The notes under the pieces are model-generated. The model saw only the letters and a program-made list of their open reading frames with translations, ran no database searches and had not been told where the DNA came from. Positions 6,796-14,771 of a DNA stretch of 17,304 bases are shown piece after piece. Position 1 is the first letter of the stretch. Each line of letters opens with the position of its first letter. Source of the stretch: Deltaproteobacteria bacterium (lineage in GTDB: Bacteria; Desulfobacterota; Deferrimicrobia; Deferrimicrobiales; Deferrimicrobiaceae); NCBI GenBank assembly GCA_017889845.1, contig JAGGAJ010000017.1, positions 1 to 17,304 on the forward strand, given 5' to 3'. A program made the translations under genes and the position numbers.

Positions 6796-7874
6796 TGCGG
6801 CGGAACGAATCGGGCATATCCCTGCTGGAGGTGGTGATCGCGCTGGCGATCGTCATGCTCGTCCTGTACGCGGCCATGACGTTTTTCATCGGCACGGTCC
6901 GGCAATACAAGGTCCAGACGAAGATCATCGAGACGAACGTGGAGGGGGTCCTGGGGCTCGAGCTCCTGCGGCGCGACGTGGAGAGCCTGGGGTTCGGCCT
7001 CCCCTGGGACAACGGCGTCTCCTACACGGAGCGCAGCGGGGTCGCTTCGGAGATCACCGCCCTGAACGATTCGCCGGGCGCCCCACGGCCCGTGCTCAGC
7101 GTAGACAACGCGTCGTTCACGGTCAACAGCTCCGACTACCTCGTCATCCGGTCCGCCCGCGTGGGATCGTCCGATGCGGCGGGGAAGTGGACGATCCTGC
7201 AGACGGGGCCGGTGACCCGGCCCTGGGGTTCGGCCGAGGAAGACCTGTCGGGTACCGATCGCGTCATCGTCATTGCACCGGGCGGCGTCAACCAGAACCG
7301 GAGAACGCTCGTCACCCCGGTCGGCGGAACGAACTTCTCCTCCCTCGCGGCATACGCCCCGATCGATGCCAACCAGGCGAACATCGTCTACGGGATCGAC
7401 AACGGTACGCTGGTGCGCCCGTTCAACCGGGCGGAATATTACATCGATGACACGGCGGGCACGGTCCCGCCGCGGTGCGCGGCCAACACGGGGGTCCTCG
7501 TGAAGGCGGTCGTAGAGCACGACCCCAACGGAACGACCCCGGTTCTTCTCCCGCTGCTCGACTGCGTCGCCGACATGCAGGTCGTCTACGGGCTCGACAC
7601 GAATGCCGACCGGGCCGTGGAAGACTGGGAGGATGACATTACTCCCCTTTCCGCAGGGATGATCCGGACCCAGCTGGTGGAAGTCCGCGTCCACATCCTG
7701 GCGCAGGAAGGGCAACGGGACCCGTCCTACACGCATACCGCCTCTTCCGTCACCGTCGGATCGGAGGGCGCCGGGAGGTCCTTTGACTTGAATGGCATCA
7801 TCGGGAGCGGATACCAACACTACCGGTGGAAGGTGTACTCCATCGTGGTCAAACCGAGGAACCTGGCGAACTGA
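6795..7874 (+). CDS. pilW: Type IV minor pilin, PilW/GspJ-like
   Basis: This 359-residue prepilin has a very short leader, MRRNESG, cleaved before ISLLEVVIALAIVMLVLYAAM, where Glu is residue 5 of the mature protein. The large globular domain, with EMARRDVE-like text replaced here by GLELLRRDVESLGFGLPWD, is typical of PilW/GspJ, the largest minor pilin after the tip subunit. The C-terminal part (AGMIRTQLVEVRVHILAQEGQRDPSYTH) also matches the family style. The start ATG at 6795 overlaps the pilV stop. Longer in-frame upstream sequence from 6738 lies inside pilV and is rejected. PilW is expected to bind PilV and PilX in the priming complex. Confidence 0.8.
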   Translation: MRRNESGISLLEVVIALAIVMLVLYAAMTFFIGTVRQYKVQTKIIETNVEGVLGLELLRRDVESLGFGLPWDNGVSYTERSGVASEITALNDSPGAPRPVLSVDNASFTVNSSDYLVIRSARVGSSDAAGKWTILQTGPVTRPWGSAEEDLSGTDRVIVIAPGGVNQNRRTLVTPVGGTNFSSLAAYAPIDANQANIVYGIDNGTLVRPFNRAEYYIDDTAGTVPPRCAANTGVLVKAVVEHDPNGTTPVLLPLLDCVADMQVVYGLDTNADRAVEDWEDDITPLSAGMIRTQLVEVRVHILAQEGQRDPSYTHTASSVTVGSEGAGRSFDLNGIIGSGYQHYRWKVYSIVVKPRNLAN

Positions 7875-7875
7875 C

Positions 7876-8448
7876 ATGAACATCCTGCGGAACGAAAAGG
7901 GATTCGCACTGGGCTTCGTCCTCATCCTGGCGACGGTCGCGCTCGGCATGACGCTGGCCATGCTCTTCATGCTGGGGAGGGGAAGCTACGTCTCCGGCCA
8001 GCAGAAGCGGTTCCACAGTGCCGTGGAAGCGAGCCGCGGCGGGGTGGAGGCGATGCTGCAGCTGATCGGGAGCCGCGGGGTCCCCTCCACGCCCTACACC
8101 AACCTGTTCCTGAACGTATCCGGCGGCGTCACCCACCTGCAGACCAAGCTGAACGGGATCACGACGACGTGGGGGCTGGACAACGCGATCGCCATCAACC
8201 CGGGCGACAACACCACCTACGACGTACGCCTCGACCTGGGGGCGTACCGGGCGTACGGAAAGGTCGTCGACACCGTGACCGGGAACTCCGGGCCGGACGA
8301 GGGGCTGCTGAAGGCCGGCGTGGTGAACACGAATTCCGGCGAGGTCGTGGTCATTTCCATCCCGTACCTCTACACGGTCGAGGTACTGGCCCAGAGCGCG
8401 GCGAACCCCACCGAACGGTCGAAAATGTCCGTCCTCTACCAGTATTGA
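7876..8448 (+). CDS. pilX: PilX-like minor pilin lacking Glu5
   Basis: This 190-residue protein has the PilX N-terminal arrangement: MNILRNEKG followed by FALGFVLILATVALGMTLAMLFMLGRGSY. The predicted cleavage is after Gly9. Position 5 of the mature chain is Phe rather than Glu, as in the tip pseudopilin GspK and in PilX proteins, which suits a subunit with no pilin above it. The segment QKRFHSAVEASRGGVEAML after the helix is characteristic of PilX_N proteins (the family usually shows A..AA.AG.E). It starts one base after the pilW stop. It probably caps the PilV-PilW-PilX tip and contacts PilY1. Confidence 0.78.
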   Translation: MNILRNEKGFALGFVLILATVALGMTLAMLFMLGRGSYVSGQQKRFHSAVEASRGGVEAMLQLIGSRGVPSTPYTNLFLNVSGGVTHLQTKLNGITTTWGLDNAIAINPGDNTTYDVRLDLGAYRAYGKVVDTVTGNSGPDEGLLKAGVVNTNSGEVVVISIPYLYTVEVLAQSAANPTERSKMSVLYQY

Positions 8449-8453
8449 GCCGA

Positions 8454-9374
8454 ATGCCTCCGCACCGGATCATTCCCGCCGTCCTCGCTTTGCTGCTTTC
8501 GTCCGGCTGCTCGGGCGACGGGAAGCCGCGGGATTCCGCACCGACGGGCGGCGCTACCGCCCCTGCGATTGCTTCGGTCGCCGGGTCCCCCGGTGTTGGA
8601 ACCGGATCCCTGGCGATCGAGCCGGGTGAAGTGTACCGGGGGACGGCCGTCCGTTTGGCGACGGGGGGCGGAGTGCACGGTGCCGCCGCGGTCGAGTGGC
8701 TGGTGAACGGAAATACGGTGGGTCCGGCCCTTGACCCTCAGCAGTTGCGGAAGGGGGACACGATCCAGGCGCGCGCCGTCGCCGGCGGTAACGTCGTCGC
8801 GTCGGCGGTCGTCACGGTGAGGAATTCCCCGCCGGAGATCCGACGGGTGGGGTTCGTCCTCCCGGAGCACAAGACCGGCCGCCCCCTCTCCGTCGAGGCG
8901 GAGGGGTACGACGCGGACGGAGATCCTGTCCGGTTTGATATCGTCTGGCAAAAAAACGGCGAGCCGGCCGGGACCGGGGAGCGAATGGACGCCCCGGTAC
9001 GAGGGGGAGACAAGCTCGTCGTCACGGTCACTCCGTTCGACGGGGAGTCGGTCGGGAAGACAGCGACGCTGTCCCGTGAGATCCGGAGCCAGGTGATCAT
9101 CGAACGGTATGAACAGTTCCGGTACAGCGGGAACGTGGCGACGTTCCGGATCGTCGCATCGGGCGAGGAGGGTGCGTCTCTGACGTATTCCCTGAAGGAT
9201 GCCCCATCCGGGATGCGCATCGACCCTGCGACCGGCTGGGTGCGGTGGGAAGCGGCACCCGACCTGACGGGGAAGGTCCCCTTCGACGTGCTGGTTTCCG
9301 ACGGTGCGGGAGCCCTGGCGACCGCCCGGTTCACCGTGACGATCCCGGAGGACGAACCCTCCGTCCCGAAGTAG
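8454..9374 (+). CDS. Lipoprotein with Ig-like/cadherin-type domains, unknown function
   Basis: This 306-residue protein starts at the ATG at 8454. A short type II signal peptide ends in LSSGC with the lipidated Cys at residue 19; the -3 position is Ser rather than Leu, a tolerable variant, and Ser at +2 suggests the outer membrane. The rest is beta-rich: VEWLVNGNTVGPALDPQQLRKGDTIQA and the repeated-style FDIVWQKNGEPAGTGERMDAPVRGGDKLVVTVTPFDG look like two related Ig-like modules. The last about 90 residues (ASLTYSLKDAPSGMRIDPATGWVRWEAAPDLTGKVPFDVLVSDGAGA) match the putative-Ig/cadherin-like domain that repeats in bacterial surface proteins. It sits between two minor-pilin sets, so a periplasmic or outer-membrane role in pilus assembly or anchoring is plausible but unproven. 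Confidence 0.72.
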   Translation: MPPHRIIPAVLALLLSSGCSGDGKPRDSAPTGGATAPAIASVAGSPGVGTGSLAIEPGEVYRGTAVRLATGGGVHGAAAVEWLVNGNTVGPALDPQQLRKGDTIQARAVAGGNVVASAVVTVRNSPPEIRRVGFVLPEHKTGRPLSVEAEGYDADGDPVRFDIVWQKNGEPAGTGERMDAPVRGGDKLVVTVTPFDGESVGKTATLSREIRSQVIIERYEQFRYSGNVATFRIVASGEEGASLTYSLKDAPSGMRIDPATGWVRWEAAPDLTGKVPFDVLVSDGAGALATARFTVTIPEDEPSVPK

Positions 9375-9397
9375 CGGCGGCCGGTCGGCGGGAAGGG

Positions 9398-9862
9398 GTG
9401 GCGCCGTCGCGACAAAGGGCGGACGCGGGATTCTCGCTCCTGGAGATTTTCGTCGCCATTCTGATCCTCTCGGTCGGGCTCCTGTCCCTCGCGATGGTGC
9501 AGATCTCGGCCCTCACCGCCAGGGCACCTTCCCCGTTTCCCGGAGAGCGGGTCGCGACGAACCTCGCGCAGGCCGCGCTGGACCGGCTGGCGACGCTTCC
9601 CTGGGACGACCTGGTCTCCTCCCGCCCCGACGGCCTCCTCGCCGGCCCCGGCGGCGTGTCTCCAGCCTTCCCCCGCTTGCCCGCATCCGCGGGGGATTCC
9701 ATGACGGTGCGGGGGATCACCTACTACCGCGTCTGGCACGTCGGCCCCGACGCGGAGATACCCGCGCTGAAAACGGTCACGGTGTGGTGCTGCTGGCGGC
9801 AGGGGGAGGGGCCGTGGCGACAGGTCGTTCTCGTCACGCAACGCTCGAAGGCGGTATTCTGA
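9398..9862 (+). CDS. Second PilV/GspI-like minor pilin
   Basis: This protein has 154 residues if started at the GTG at 9398, the only NTG codon in frame near the prepilin leader. The leader VAPSRQRADAG precedes FSLLEIFVAILILSVGLLSLAMVQ, with cleavage after Gly11 and Glu at mature position 5. The segment NLAQAALDRLATLPWDDL is the typical PilV/GspI pattern after the helix. The purine-rich GGAAGGG abuts the GTG too closely for an ideal ribosome site, so the start is uncertain. It lies 23 bp after the lipoprotein and just before a second PilX-like gene, and it is distinct in sequence from the first pilV-like protein. It probably forms part of an alternative or additional pseudopilin complex. Confidence 0.72.
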   Translation: MAPSRQRADAGFSLLEIFVAILILSVGLLSLAMVQISALTARAPSPFPGERVATNLAQAALDRLATLPWDDLVSSRPDGLLAGPGGVSPAFPRLPASAGDSMTVRGITYYRVWHVGPDAEIPALKTVTVWCCWRQGEGPWRQVVLVTQRSKAVF

Positions 9863-9867
9863 TCCCC

Positions 9868-10371
9868 ATGCCGGGCCGCCGGGGGAGCGCCCTCGTCCTC
9901 GCGATGCTCCTCCTGGTGCTGTTCAGCGCAGCGGGGATGTACGTCGTTTCCCGCTCTTCCGTACCTTCGGGTGAAGGGTCCGTCCCGTTCCGGCAGGCCG
10001 CCGTCGCCAGGAACCTTGCGCGGGCGGGCGCGCACGCCGCGATCGCCAGGCTGCCGGAAACCTTGCCCGACGGCGCGTCGTACGTCCGACGCCTGCTGGC
10101 TGGAACGGATCCGGCGGGACACTACTCCGTGACCGTCCGGAAAACGGGGCCGGACAGAGATGCGCCCGGCCGGGGGGCTGAATCGAGGGCCGATAAGTAC
10201 GAAATCGTCTCCGACGGAACCGTCCCGGGATCTCCGGCGTGGACCGCCCGGGTCCGGGCGGAGGTGCATTTCGGCACCCCGGGGTCCCCGGCCCCCACCG
10301 CGAAAATCCGGAAGTGGGAGGAAACTCCGGCGAAAAAGGGAATCGACGGGCCTTCCGGATCTCGCATATAG
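9868..10371 (+). CDS. Second PilX/GspK-like minor pilin lacking Glu5
   Basis: This 167-residue protein begins MPGRRGSALVLAMLLLVLFSAAGMYVVSRSS, a short basic leader followed by one hydrophobic helix in PilX_N style. Cleavage after Gly6 would leave SALVL, with no Glu at position 5. AAVARNLARAGAHAAIARL follows, the Ala-rich amphipathic helix seen after the membrane part in PilX proteins. The ATG at 9868 follows the stop of the second pilV-like gene by 5 bp, with GAAGGCGG some distance upstream. The C-terminal half (YSVTVRKTG, ESRADKYEIVSDGTVPGSPAWTARVRAEVHF) is beta-rich, and the end is basic and probably disordered. This makes two candidate tip-capping subunits in one operon. Confidence 0.65.
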   Translation: MPGRRGSALVLAMLLLVLFSAAGMYVVSRSSVPSGEGSVPFRQAAVARNLARAGAHAAIARLPETLPDGASYVRRLLAGTDPAGHYSVTVRKTGPDRDAPGRGAESRADKYEIVSDGTVPGSPAWTARVRAEVHFGTPGSPAPTAKIRKWEETPAKKGIDGPSGSRI

Positions 10372-10382
10372 TAATCCCCGCC

Positions 10383-11459
10383 ATGGAAACACGCAGGAAG
10401 ACCCGACGGATACGGGTGGGCGGAGTGCCGGTGGGCGGGGGCGCCCCGATCTCCGTCCAGAGCATGACGAACACCGACACGCGCGACGCCCGGGCGACGC
10501 TGGCCCAGATCCGGTCGCTGGCGCGGGAAGGGTGCGAGATCGTCCGGGTCGCCGTACCCGACGCCGCGGCGGCGAAGGCGTTCCGGAGGATCCGCGCCGC
10601 GTCCCCGATCCCCGTGATCGCGGACATCCATTTCGATTACCGGCTGGCCGTCGCCTGCGCGGACGCGGGCGCGGACGGGCTTCGGATCAACCCCGGGAAC
10701 ATCGGCGGAGAGGGAAACACGGTCGAGGTGCTGCGAGCCGCCCGGGCGAACCGGACCGCGGTGCGCATCGGCGTCAACGCCGGGTCCGTGGAAAAGGAGC
10801 TGCTGGCAAAGCATCGCGGCCCTACGGCGGGAGCGCTCGTTGCGAGCGCTGCGCGTGCCCTGCGGATCTGCGATAAGGCCCGGTTCCGGAGCCTCAAGTT
10901 CTCCCTGAAGGCGTCCGACGTGAACACGACGATCGAGGCGTACCGCCTGTTCTCGCGCCGGTTCGACTACCCGCTGCACATCGGCGTTACCGAGGCGGGC
11001 ACGCTGTTCTCCGGGACGGTGAAATCCTCCGTGGGCATCGGCGTCCTGCTTGCCGAAGGGATCGGCGACACCTTGCGGGTTTCCCTCACCGGGCCGCCGG
11101 AGGAAGAGGTCCGCGTGGGGTGGCAGATCCTGAAATCCCTGGCGTTGCGTCGGCGCGGCCCCGACTTCGTATCCTGCCCGACGTGCGGGAGGGTCTCCAT
11201 CGACATCGTCGGGATCGCGGCGGAGGTGGAGCGGCGCCTCTCGGACCTCCCCGTCCCGCTGAAGATCGCGGTGATGGGTTGCGCCGTCAACGGTCCGGGG
11301 GAGGCGAGGGAGGCGGACGTGGGCGTCGCGGGGGGGAAGGGGGAGGGGCTGATCTTCGTGAAGGGCGAAATCGTGGGGAAGGTGAGGGAGAAGAACATCG
11401 CGGCCGAGGTCGTCCGCAGGGCACGGCGGCTGGCCGCCGGCGGGAGGGAAGGAACGTGA
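10383..11459 (+). CDS. ispG: 4-hydroxy-3-methylbut-2-enyl-diphosphate synthase (GcpE)
   Basis: IspG converts methylerythritol cyclodiphosphate to HMBPP in the MEP isoprenoid pathway, using a [4Fe-4S] cluster and electrons from ferredoxin or flavodoxin. The 358-residue protein is the short bacterial form. The N-terminal TIM barrel shows GGAPISVQSMTNTDTRD, DIHFDYRLA and NPGNIGG. The cluster ligands are Cys265, Cys268 (CPTCGR), Cys300 and Glu307 (GCAVNGPGE), with the same spacing as in the E. coli enzyme. The ATG at 10383 gives METRRKTRRIRVGGV; no strong Shine-Dalgarno is visible. It begins 11 bp after the last pilus gene and its stop overlaps the proS start (GTGA), so it heads the housekeeping operon. 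Confidence 0.95.
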   Translation: METRRKTRRIRVGGVPVGGGAPISVQSMTNTDTRDARATLAQIRSLAREGCEIVRVAVPDAAAAKAFRRIRAASPIPVIADIHFDYRLAVACADAGADGLRINPGNIGGEGNTVEVLRAARANRTAVRIGVNAGSVEKELLAKHRGPTAGALVASAARALRICDKARFRSLKFSLKASDVNTTIEAYRLFSRRFDYPLHIGVTEAGTLFSGTVKSSVGIGVLLAEGIGDTLRVSLTGPPEEEVRVGWQILKSLALRRRGPDFVSCPTCGRVSIDIVGIAAEVERRLSDLPVPLKIAVMGCAVNGPGEAREADVGVAGGKGEGLIFVKGEIVGKVREKNIAAEVVRRARRLAAGGREGT

Positions 11460-13186
11460 TCCGGTGCACGCGATACCTGATGCCCACCACCAAGGAGACT
11501 CCGTCCGACGCGGAGGTCGTCAGCCACCGTCTGATGCTGCGCGCCGGGCTCATCCGGAAGGTGGCATCGGGGATCTACACCTACCTGCCCGCCGGGCTCC
11601 GGGTTCTCCGCAAGGTGGAGCGGATCCTGCGGGAGGAGATGGACCGTGCGGGCGCGCAGGAAGTGCTGATGCCCGCCGTGGTCCCCTCCGAACTCTGGAG
11701 GGAGAGCGGCCGGTGGGATGCGTACGGCAAGGAACTCCTCCGGTTCCGGGACCGCGCGGACCGGGAGTTCTGCCTGGGGCCCACCCACGAGGAGGTGATC
11801 ACCGACCTCGTCCGCAGGGAGGTGCGCTCCTGGCGGCAGCTCCCGCTGAACCTGTACCAGATCCAGGACAAGTTCCGCGACGAGATTCGGCCCCGGTTCG
11901 GGCTGATGCGCGGACGGGAGTTCTTCATGAAGGACGCGTACTCCTTCGACGCGGACGACGAGTCGGCGGCGGAGTCATACCGGAAGATGTACGACGCGTA
12001 CTGCCGGGTGTTCCGGAGGATGGGCCTGGATTTCCGCGCCGTCGAGGCGGACACGGGGAACATCGGCGGTTCGAGCTCGCACGAGTTCATGGTGATCGCG
12101 GACTCCGGGGAGGACGCCATCGTGTCCTGCGTCTCCTGCTCCTACGGGGCGAACGTCGAGAAGGCGGAGTGCACGCCGCAGGCGGGGGCGGCCGCGGCGG
12201 CGCCGGGCGCCGGGCCGGCGCGGAAAGTCGCCACGCCGGGGAAGCGGACCATCGGGGAGGTGTCGGAGTTCCTCGGCATCGACCCGGCGTCCCTCATCAA
12301 GACGCTGCTGTTCGAGACCTCCGCCGGCGACGTGGCCGTCCTGGTCTCCGGGGTGTTCGACGTGAACGAGGTCAAGGTGAAGAACCATCTCGGGGCGGAC
12401 TGGATCCGGCTCGCCGGGGAGGACCGCGTCCGGGAACTGTCGGGCGCCCCCTCGGGGTTCGCCGGGCCGGTGGGCCTGCCCGTCCGCACGATCGCGGACC
12501 ACTCGGTGCAAGCGATCGCCGCCGGCGCCACGGGGGCGAACGAGAGGGACGCGCATCTCGTCGACGTGGTCCCGGGCCGCGATTTCGCCCCGGAGGCGTA
12601 CGCGGACCTGCGGACGGTGAGCGGGAAGGACCCGTGCCCCCGGTGCGGCGCCGCGCTGCGCTTCTCCCGGGGGATCGAGGTGGGGCACGTATTCCGCCTG
12701 GGGACCAGGTACAGCGAGGCGATGCGGGCCGTGTACCTCGACCCGGAGGGGAAGGAGCGGGTGGCTGTGATGGGGTGCTACGGCATCGGGGTGGGGAGGA
12801 CCGCCGCCGCAGCGATCGAGCAGAACCACGACGGGGACGGGATCGTCTGGCCGATCTCCATCGCCCCCTTCGAGGTTTCCGTCATCCCGGTGAACGTGAA
12901 GAACCGGGACGTCGTGGGCGCGGCGGAAAGCGTGGGGACCGCGCTTACCGACCGCGGGTTGGAGGTCCTTCTGGACGACCGGGAGGAACGCCCGGGGATC
13001 AAGTTCAAGGACGCGGACCTCGCCGGGATCCCGGTCCGGGTCACGCTCGGGGAGAAGAACGTCGCCGCAGGGTTCGGCGAGGTGCGCGACCGGAAGACGG
13101 GGGAGACCCTGCGGGTGGAGCTGTCGATGCTGGCCGCGGAAACCGTCGCCCTGGTCGAGAGGAAGAAAGCGGAGTGCGCGCCGTGA
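11456..13186 (+). CDS. proS: Prolyl-tRNA synthetase, bacterial type with editing domain
   Basis: ProS charges tRNA-Pro with proline and hydrolyses Ala-tRNA-Pro through an inserted YbaK-like domain. The 576-residue chain starts (V/M)IRCTRYLMPTTKE, with class II motif 1 in AGLIRKVASGIYTYLPAGLRVLRKVE, motif 2 around GPTHEEVITDLV and RDEIRPRFGLMRGREFFMKDAYSFD, the insertion domain from about residue 225 to 400, and motif 3 GCYGIGVGRT near 440. The editing-domain lysine, in ASLIKTLLF, is Lys282. A zinc-like CxxC at PCPRCG is also seen. The GTG at 11456 overlaps the ispG stop and follows GGGAGGGAAGGAAC, an excellent ribosome binding site. The stop overlaps the pyrF start. Confidence 0.96.
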   Translation: MIRCTRYLMPTTKETPSDAEVVSHRLMLRAGLIRKVASGIYTYLPAGLRVLRKVERILREEMDRAGAQEVLMPAVVPSELWRESGRWDAYGKELLRFRDRADREFCLGPTHEEVITDLVRREVRSWRQLPLNLYQIQDKFRDEIRPRFGLMRGREFFMKDAYSFDADDESAAESYRKMYDAYCRVFRRMGLDFRAVEADTGNIGGSSSHEFMVIADSGEDAIVSCVSCSYGANVEKAECTPQAGAAAAAPGAGPARKVATPGKRTIGEVSEFLGIDPASLIKTLLFETSAGDVAVLVSGVFDVNEVKVKNHLGADWIRLAGEDRVRELSGAPSGFAGPVGLPVRTIADHSVQAIAAGATGANERDAHLVDVVPGRDFAPEAYADLRTVSGKDPCPRCGAALRFSRGIEVGHVFRLGTRYSEAMRAVYLDPEGKERVAVMGCYGIGVGRTAAAAIEQNHDGDGIVWPISIAPFEVSVIPVNVKNRDVVGAAESVGTALTDRGLEVLLDDREERPGIKFKDADLAGIPVRVTLGEKNVAAGFGEVRDRKTGETLRVELSMLAAETVALVERKKAECAP

Positions 13187-13893
13187 AGGAACGGATCATC
13201 GTCGCCCTCGACACCGATTCCCCGGAGTCCGCCCTCGCCGCCGTCCGGTCCCTGTCCGGGGAGGTCGGGTTGTTCAAGGTGGGGATGGAGCTCTTCCAGC
13301 GCGGTGGTCCGGACCTGGTCCGGCGCATCCGCGAGGCAGGGTGCGACGTCTTCCTCGACCTGAAGTTTCACGACATACCGAACACCGTCGCCGGGGCCGT
13401 GCGGTCCGCCGCCGCGATGGGGGTGAGGTTCACGACGGTGCACGCGTCGGGCGGCAAGGCGATGCTCGCCGCGGCGGCCGAGGCGGCCCGGGGGACCGGG
13501 ACGACGATCCTCGCCGTGACGGTCCTCACGAGCCTCGACGACGGGGACCTCGCATCCGTTGGTTTTTCCCTGGGCGCCGCGGAGGTGGTCCTGCGGCTAG
13601 CGGACCTTGCCTTCACATCCGGCGTCGGCGGGATCGTCTGCTCCGCGAAGGAGGTGGCCGCCGTGCGGGCCCGTGTCGGGAAGGAGGTGGCGCTCGTGAC
13701 CCCCGGGGTCCGGATGGCGGGGGAGGACGCGGGGGACCAGAAGCGGGTCGTGACGCCCGCCGATGCGGTCCGGCTGGGAGCGGATTTCCTCGTGGTCGGG
13801 CGGCCGATCACCCGCGCTTCCGATCCCCGCGAGGCCGCGAGGGCCTTCGCCTCGGCCATGCGGGAAGGGCTCGCGCGGCGCGGTGGGGACTGA
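13183..13893 (+). CDS. pyrF: Orotidine-5'-phosphate decarboxylase
   Basis: PyrF decarboxylates OMP to UMP, the last step of de novo pyrimidine synthesis. The 236-residue TIM-barrel protein shows the catalytic DLKFHDIPNTV (Asp59, Lys61, Asp64), an N-terminal IIVALDTDSPESAL strand, VHASGGKAML, and the phosphate-binding TPGVR (173-177) followed by GADFLVVGRPIT. Length is normal for the bacterial type. The GTG at 13183 overlaps the proS stop (GTGA), and the stop overlaps the rlmB ATG (TGATG), so translation is probably coupled throughout. Confidence 0.95.
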   Translation: MKERIIVALDTDSPESALAAVRSLSGEVGLFKVGMELFQRGGPDLVRRIREAGCDVFLDLKFHDIPNTVAGAVRSAAAMGVRFTTVHASGGKAMLAAAAEAARGTGTTILAVTVLTSLDDGDLASVGFSLGAAEVVLRLADLAFTSGVGGIVCSAKEVAAVRARVGKEVALVTPGVRMAGEDAGDQKRVVTPADAVRLGADFLVVGRPITRASDPREAARAFASAMREGLARRGGD

Positions 13894-14615
13894 TGCCCTC
13901 CCTGTGGGTGACCGGGAAGCACCCGGTAGAGGAACTCCTCGGGTCGAGGACGCAGCGCGCGCGGAAGGTTCTCCTGTCCGATGCCGTCACCGCGGAAACG
14001 CGGAACGCACTGGAACGGAGGGCTCGGGAACTCTCCCTGCCGTGCCACACCTGCTCCCGGGAAGAGTGGGAACGGCGGACGGGGGAGCGGGAAGGGGCAG
14101 GGATCGCGGCGGAGATCGCCGAGTTCCTCTACGCGGAACTGGAGGAGTGGATCCGCGGCCTGCCGGAAACGGCGCGGGCGTTCCTCCTGGACGGCGTCAC
14201 CGACCCGCACAACCTCGGGGCCATCCTCCGGAGCGCCTTCGCCTTCGGCTTCGACGGGGTGATCCTTCCCGCCGACCGCAGCTGTCCCGTCACGGGGACG
14301 GTGTTCCGGGCGTCCGCGGGGGCGGCGGCGCACCTTCCGGTTGTACAGGTGGGCAATCTCGTCCGCGCCATCGAGCGGCTGCAGGAGTCCGGGTTCTGGC
14401 TCTACGCCGCGGCGGGCGGGGTGGGGGACGAGATATCGGATTTCCGGCCCGCGCGACGGACGGCGGTCGTCCTGGGGAGCGAGGAAAAAGGGATCCGGAG
14501 GCTGGCCCGCGAGAAGTGCGACGGGGCGCTGCGGATCGGGATGACCCCCGGGGCGGACTCCCTGAACGTCTCCGTCGCGGCGGGGATCATCGCCTTTTCC
14601 CTGAGAAAACCCTGA
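13893..14615 (+). CDS. rlmB: 23S rRNA 2'-O-ribose methyltransferase, RlmB/SpoU family
   Basis: This is a SPOUT-class enzyme that methylates a ribose in RNA with S-adenosylmethionine; RlmB acts on G2251 (E. coli numbering) of 23S rRNA. The 240-residue chain has an N-terminal L30e-like substrate-binding domain (WVTGKHPVEELLGSR...KVLLSD) and the trefoil-knot domain. The SpoU motifs are DGVTDPHNLGAILRSAFAFG, VVLGSEEKGIRRLAREKCD and SLNVSVAAGIIAFSL. It overlaps pyrF by TGATG. TrmH-type tRNA methylation cannot be excluded from sequence alone, but the L30e-like N-domain favours RlmB. It ends the operon; no T-rich terminator hairpin follows and a TTGACA for the tRNA starts 8 bp later. Confidence 0.88.
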   Translation: MPSLWVTGKHPVEELLGSRTQRARKVLLSDAVTAETRNALERRARELSLPCHTCSREEWERRTGEREGAGIAAEIAEFLYAELEEWIRGLPETARAFLLDGVTDPHNLGAILRSAFAFGFDGVILPADRSCPVTGTVFRASAGAAAHLPVVQVGNLVRAIERLQESGFWLYAAAGGVGDEISDFRPARRTAVVLGSEEKGIRRLAREKCDGALRIGMTPGADSLNVSVAAGIIAFSLRKP

Positions 14616-14623
14616 AAAAACGG

Positions 14624-14656
14624 TTGACACCGGCGGGTGAGGAAGTTCAGTATTAT
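14624..14656 (+). promoter_or_regulatory. Candidate promoter of tRNA-Thr(UGU)
   Basis: A consensus TTGACA (14624-14629) and a good -10 hexamer TATTAT (14651-14656) precede the tRNA by about 30 bp. Their spacing is 21 bp, longer than ideal; the alternative hexamer CAGTAT at 18 bp is a poorer match. The position right after rlmB makes a promoter likely, but the exact -10 is uncertain. Confidence 0.5.
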
Positions 14657-14686
14657 CGATTCGGGATATATGGGACGGCACAGTTC

Positions 14687-14761
14687 GCCGACGTAGCTCA
14701 ACGGCAGAGCGTCTGATTTGTAATCAGATGGTTGGAGGTTCAACTCCTCTCGTCGGCTCCA
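14687..14761 (+). tRNA. thrU: tRNA-Thr (anticodon UGU), intact copy
   Basis: A complete cloverleaf is visible. The acceptor arm GCCGACG (14687-14693) pairs with CGTCGGC (14751-14757), then discriminator T and an encoded CCA. The D arm is GCTC/GAGC, the anticodon arm TCTGA-TTTGTAA-TCAGA places TGT at 34-36, and the T arm GGAGG-TTCAACT-CCTCT has one G-T pair. It corresponds to E. coli thrU, first gene of thrU-tyrU-glyT-thrT-tufB. Here its 3' part from 14716 was probably supplied by the inserted element, which regenerates a whole tRNA at this end. Confidence 0.96.
14716..14761 (+). repeat. attL: 46-bp direct repeat, 3' part of tRNA-Thr
   Basis: These 46 bases, from the last base of the 5' anticodon stem to the CCA end, recur without a mismatch at 16759-16804. 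Identity stops abruptly on both sides (G versus C before, A versus G after). Such a repeat is the core left by integration into a tRNA gene by a tyrosine recombinase. Confidence 0.9.
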
Positions 14762-14771
14762 AATTTCCTCA

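Noticed and set aside
11464..13180. In-frame upstream extension of pyrF through proS
   Set aside because: The extension is an out-of-frame reading of proS; PyrF homology begins at the GTG at 13183.
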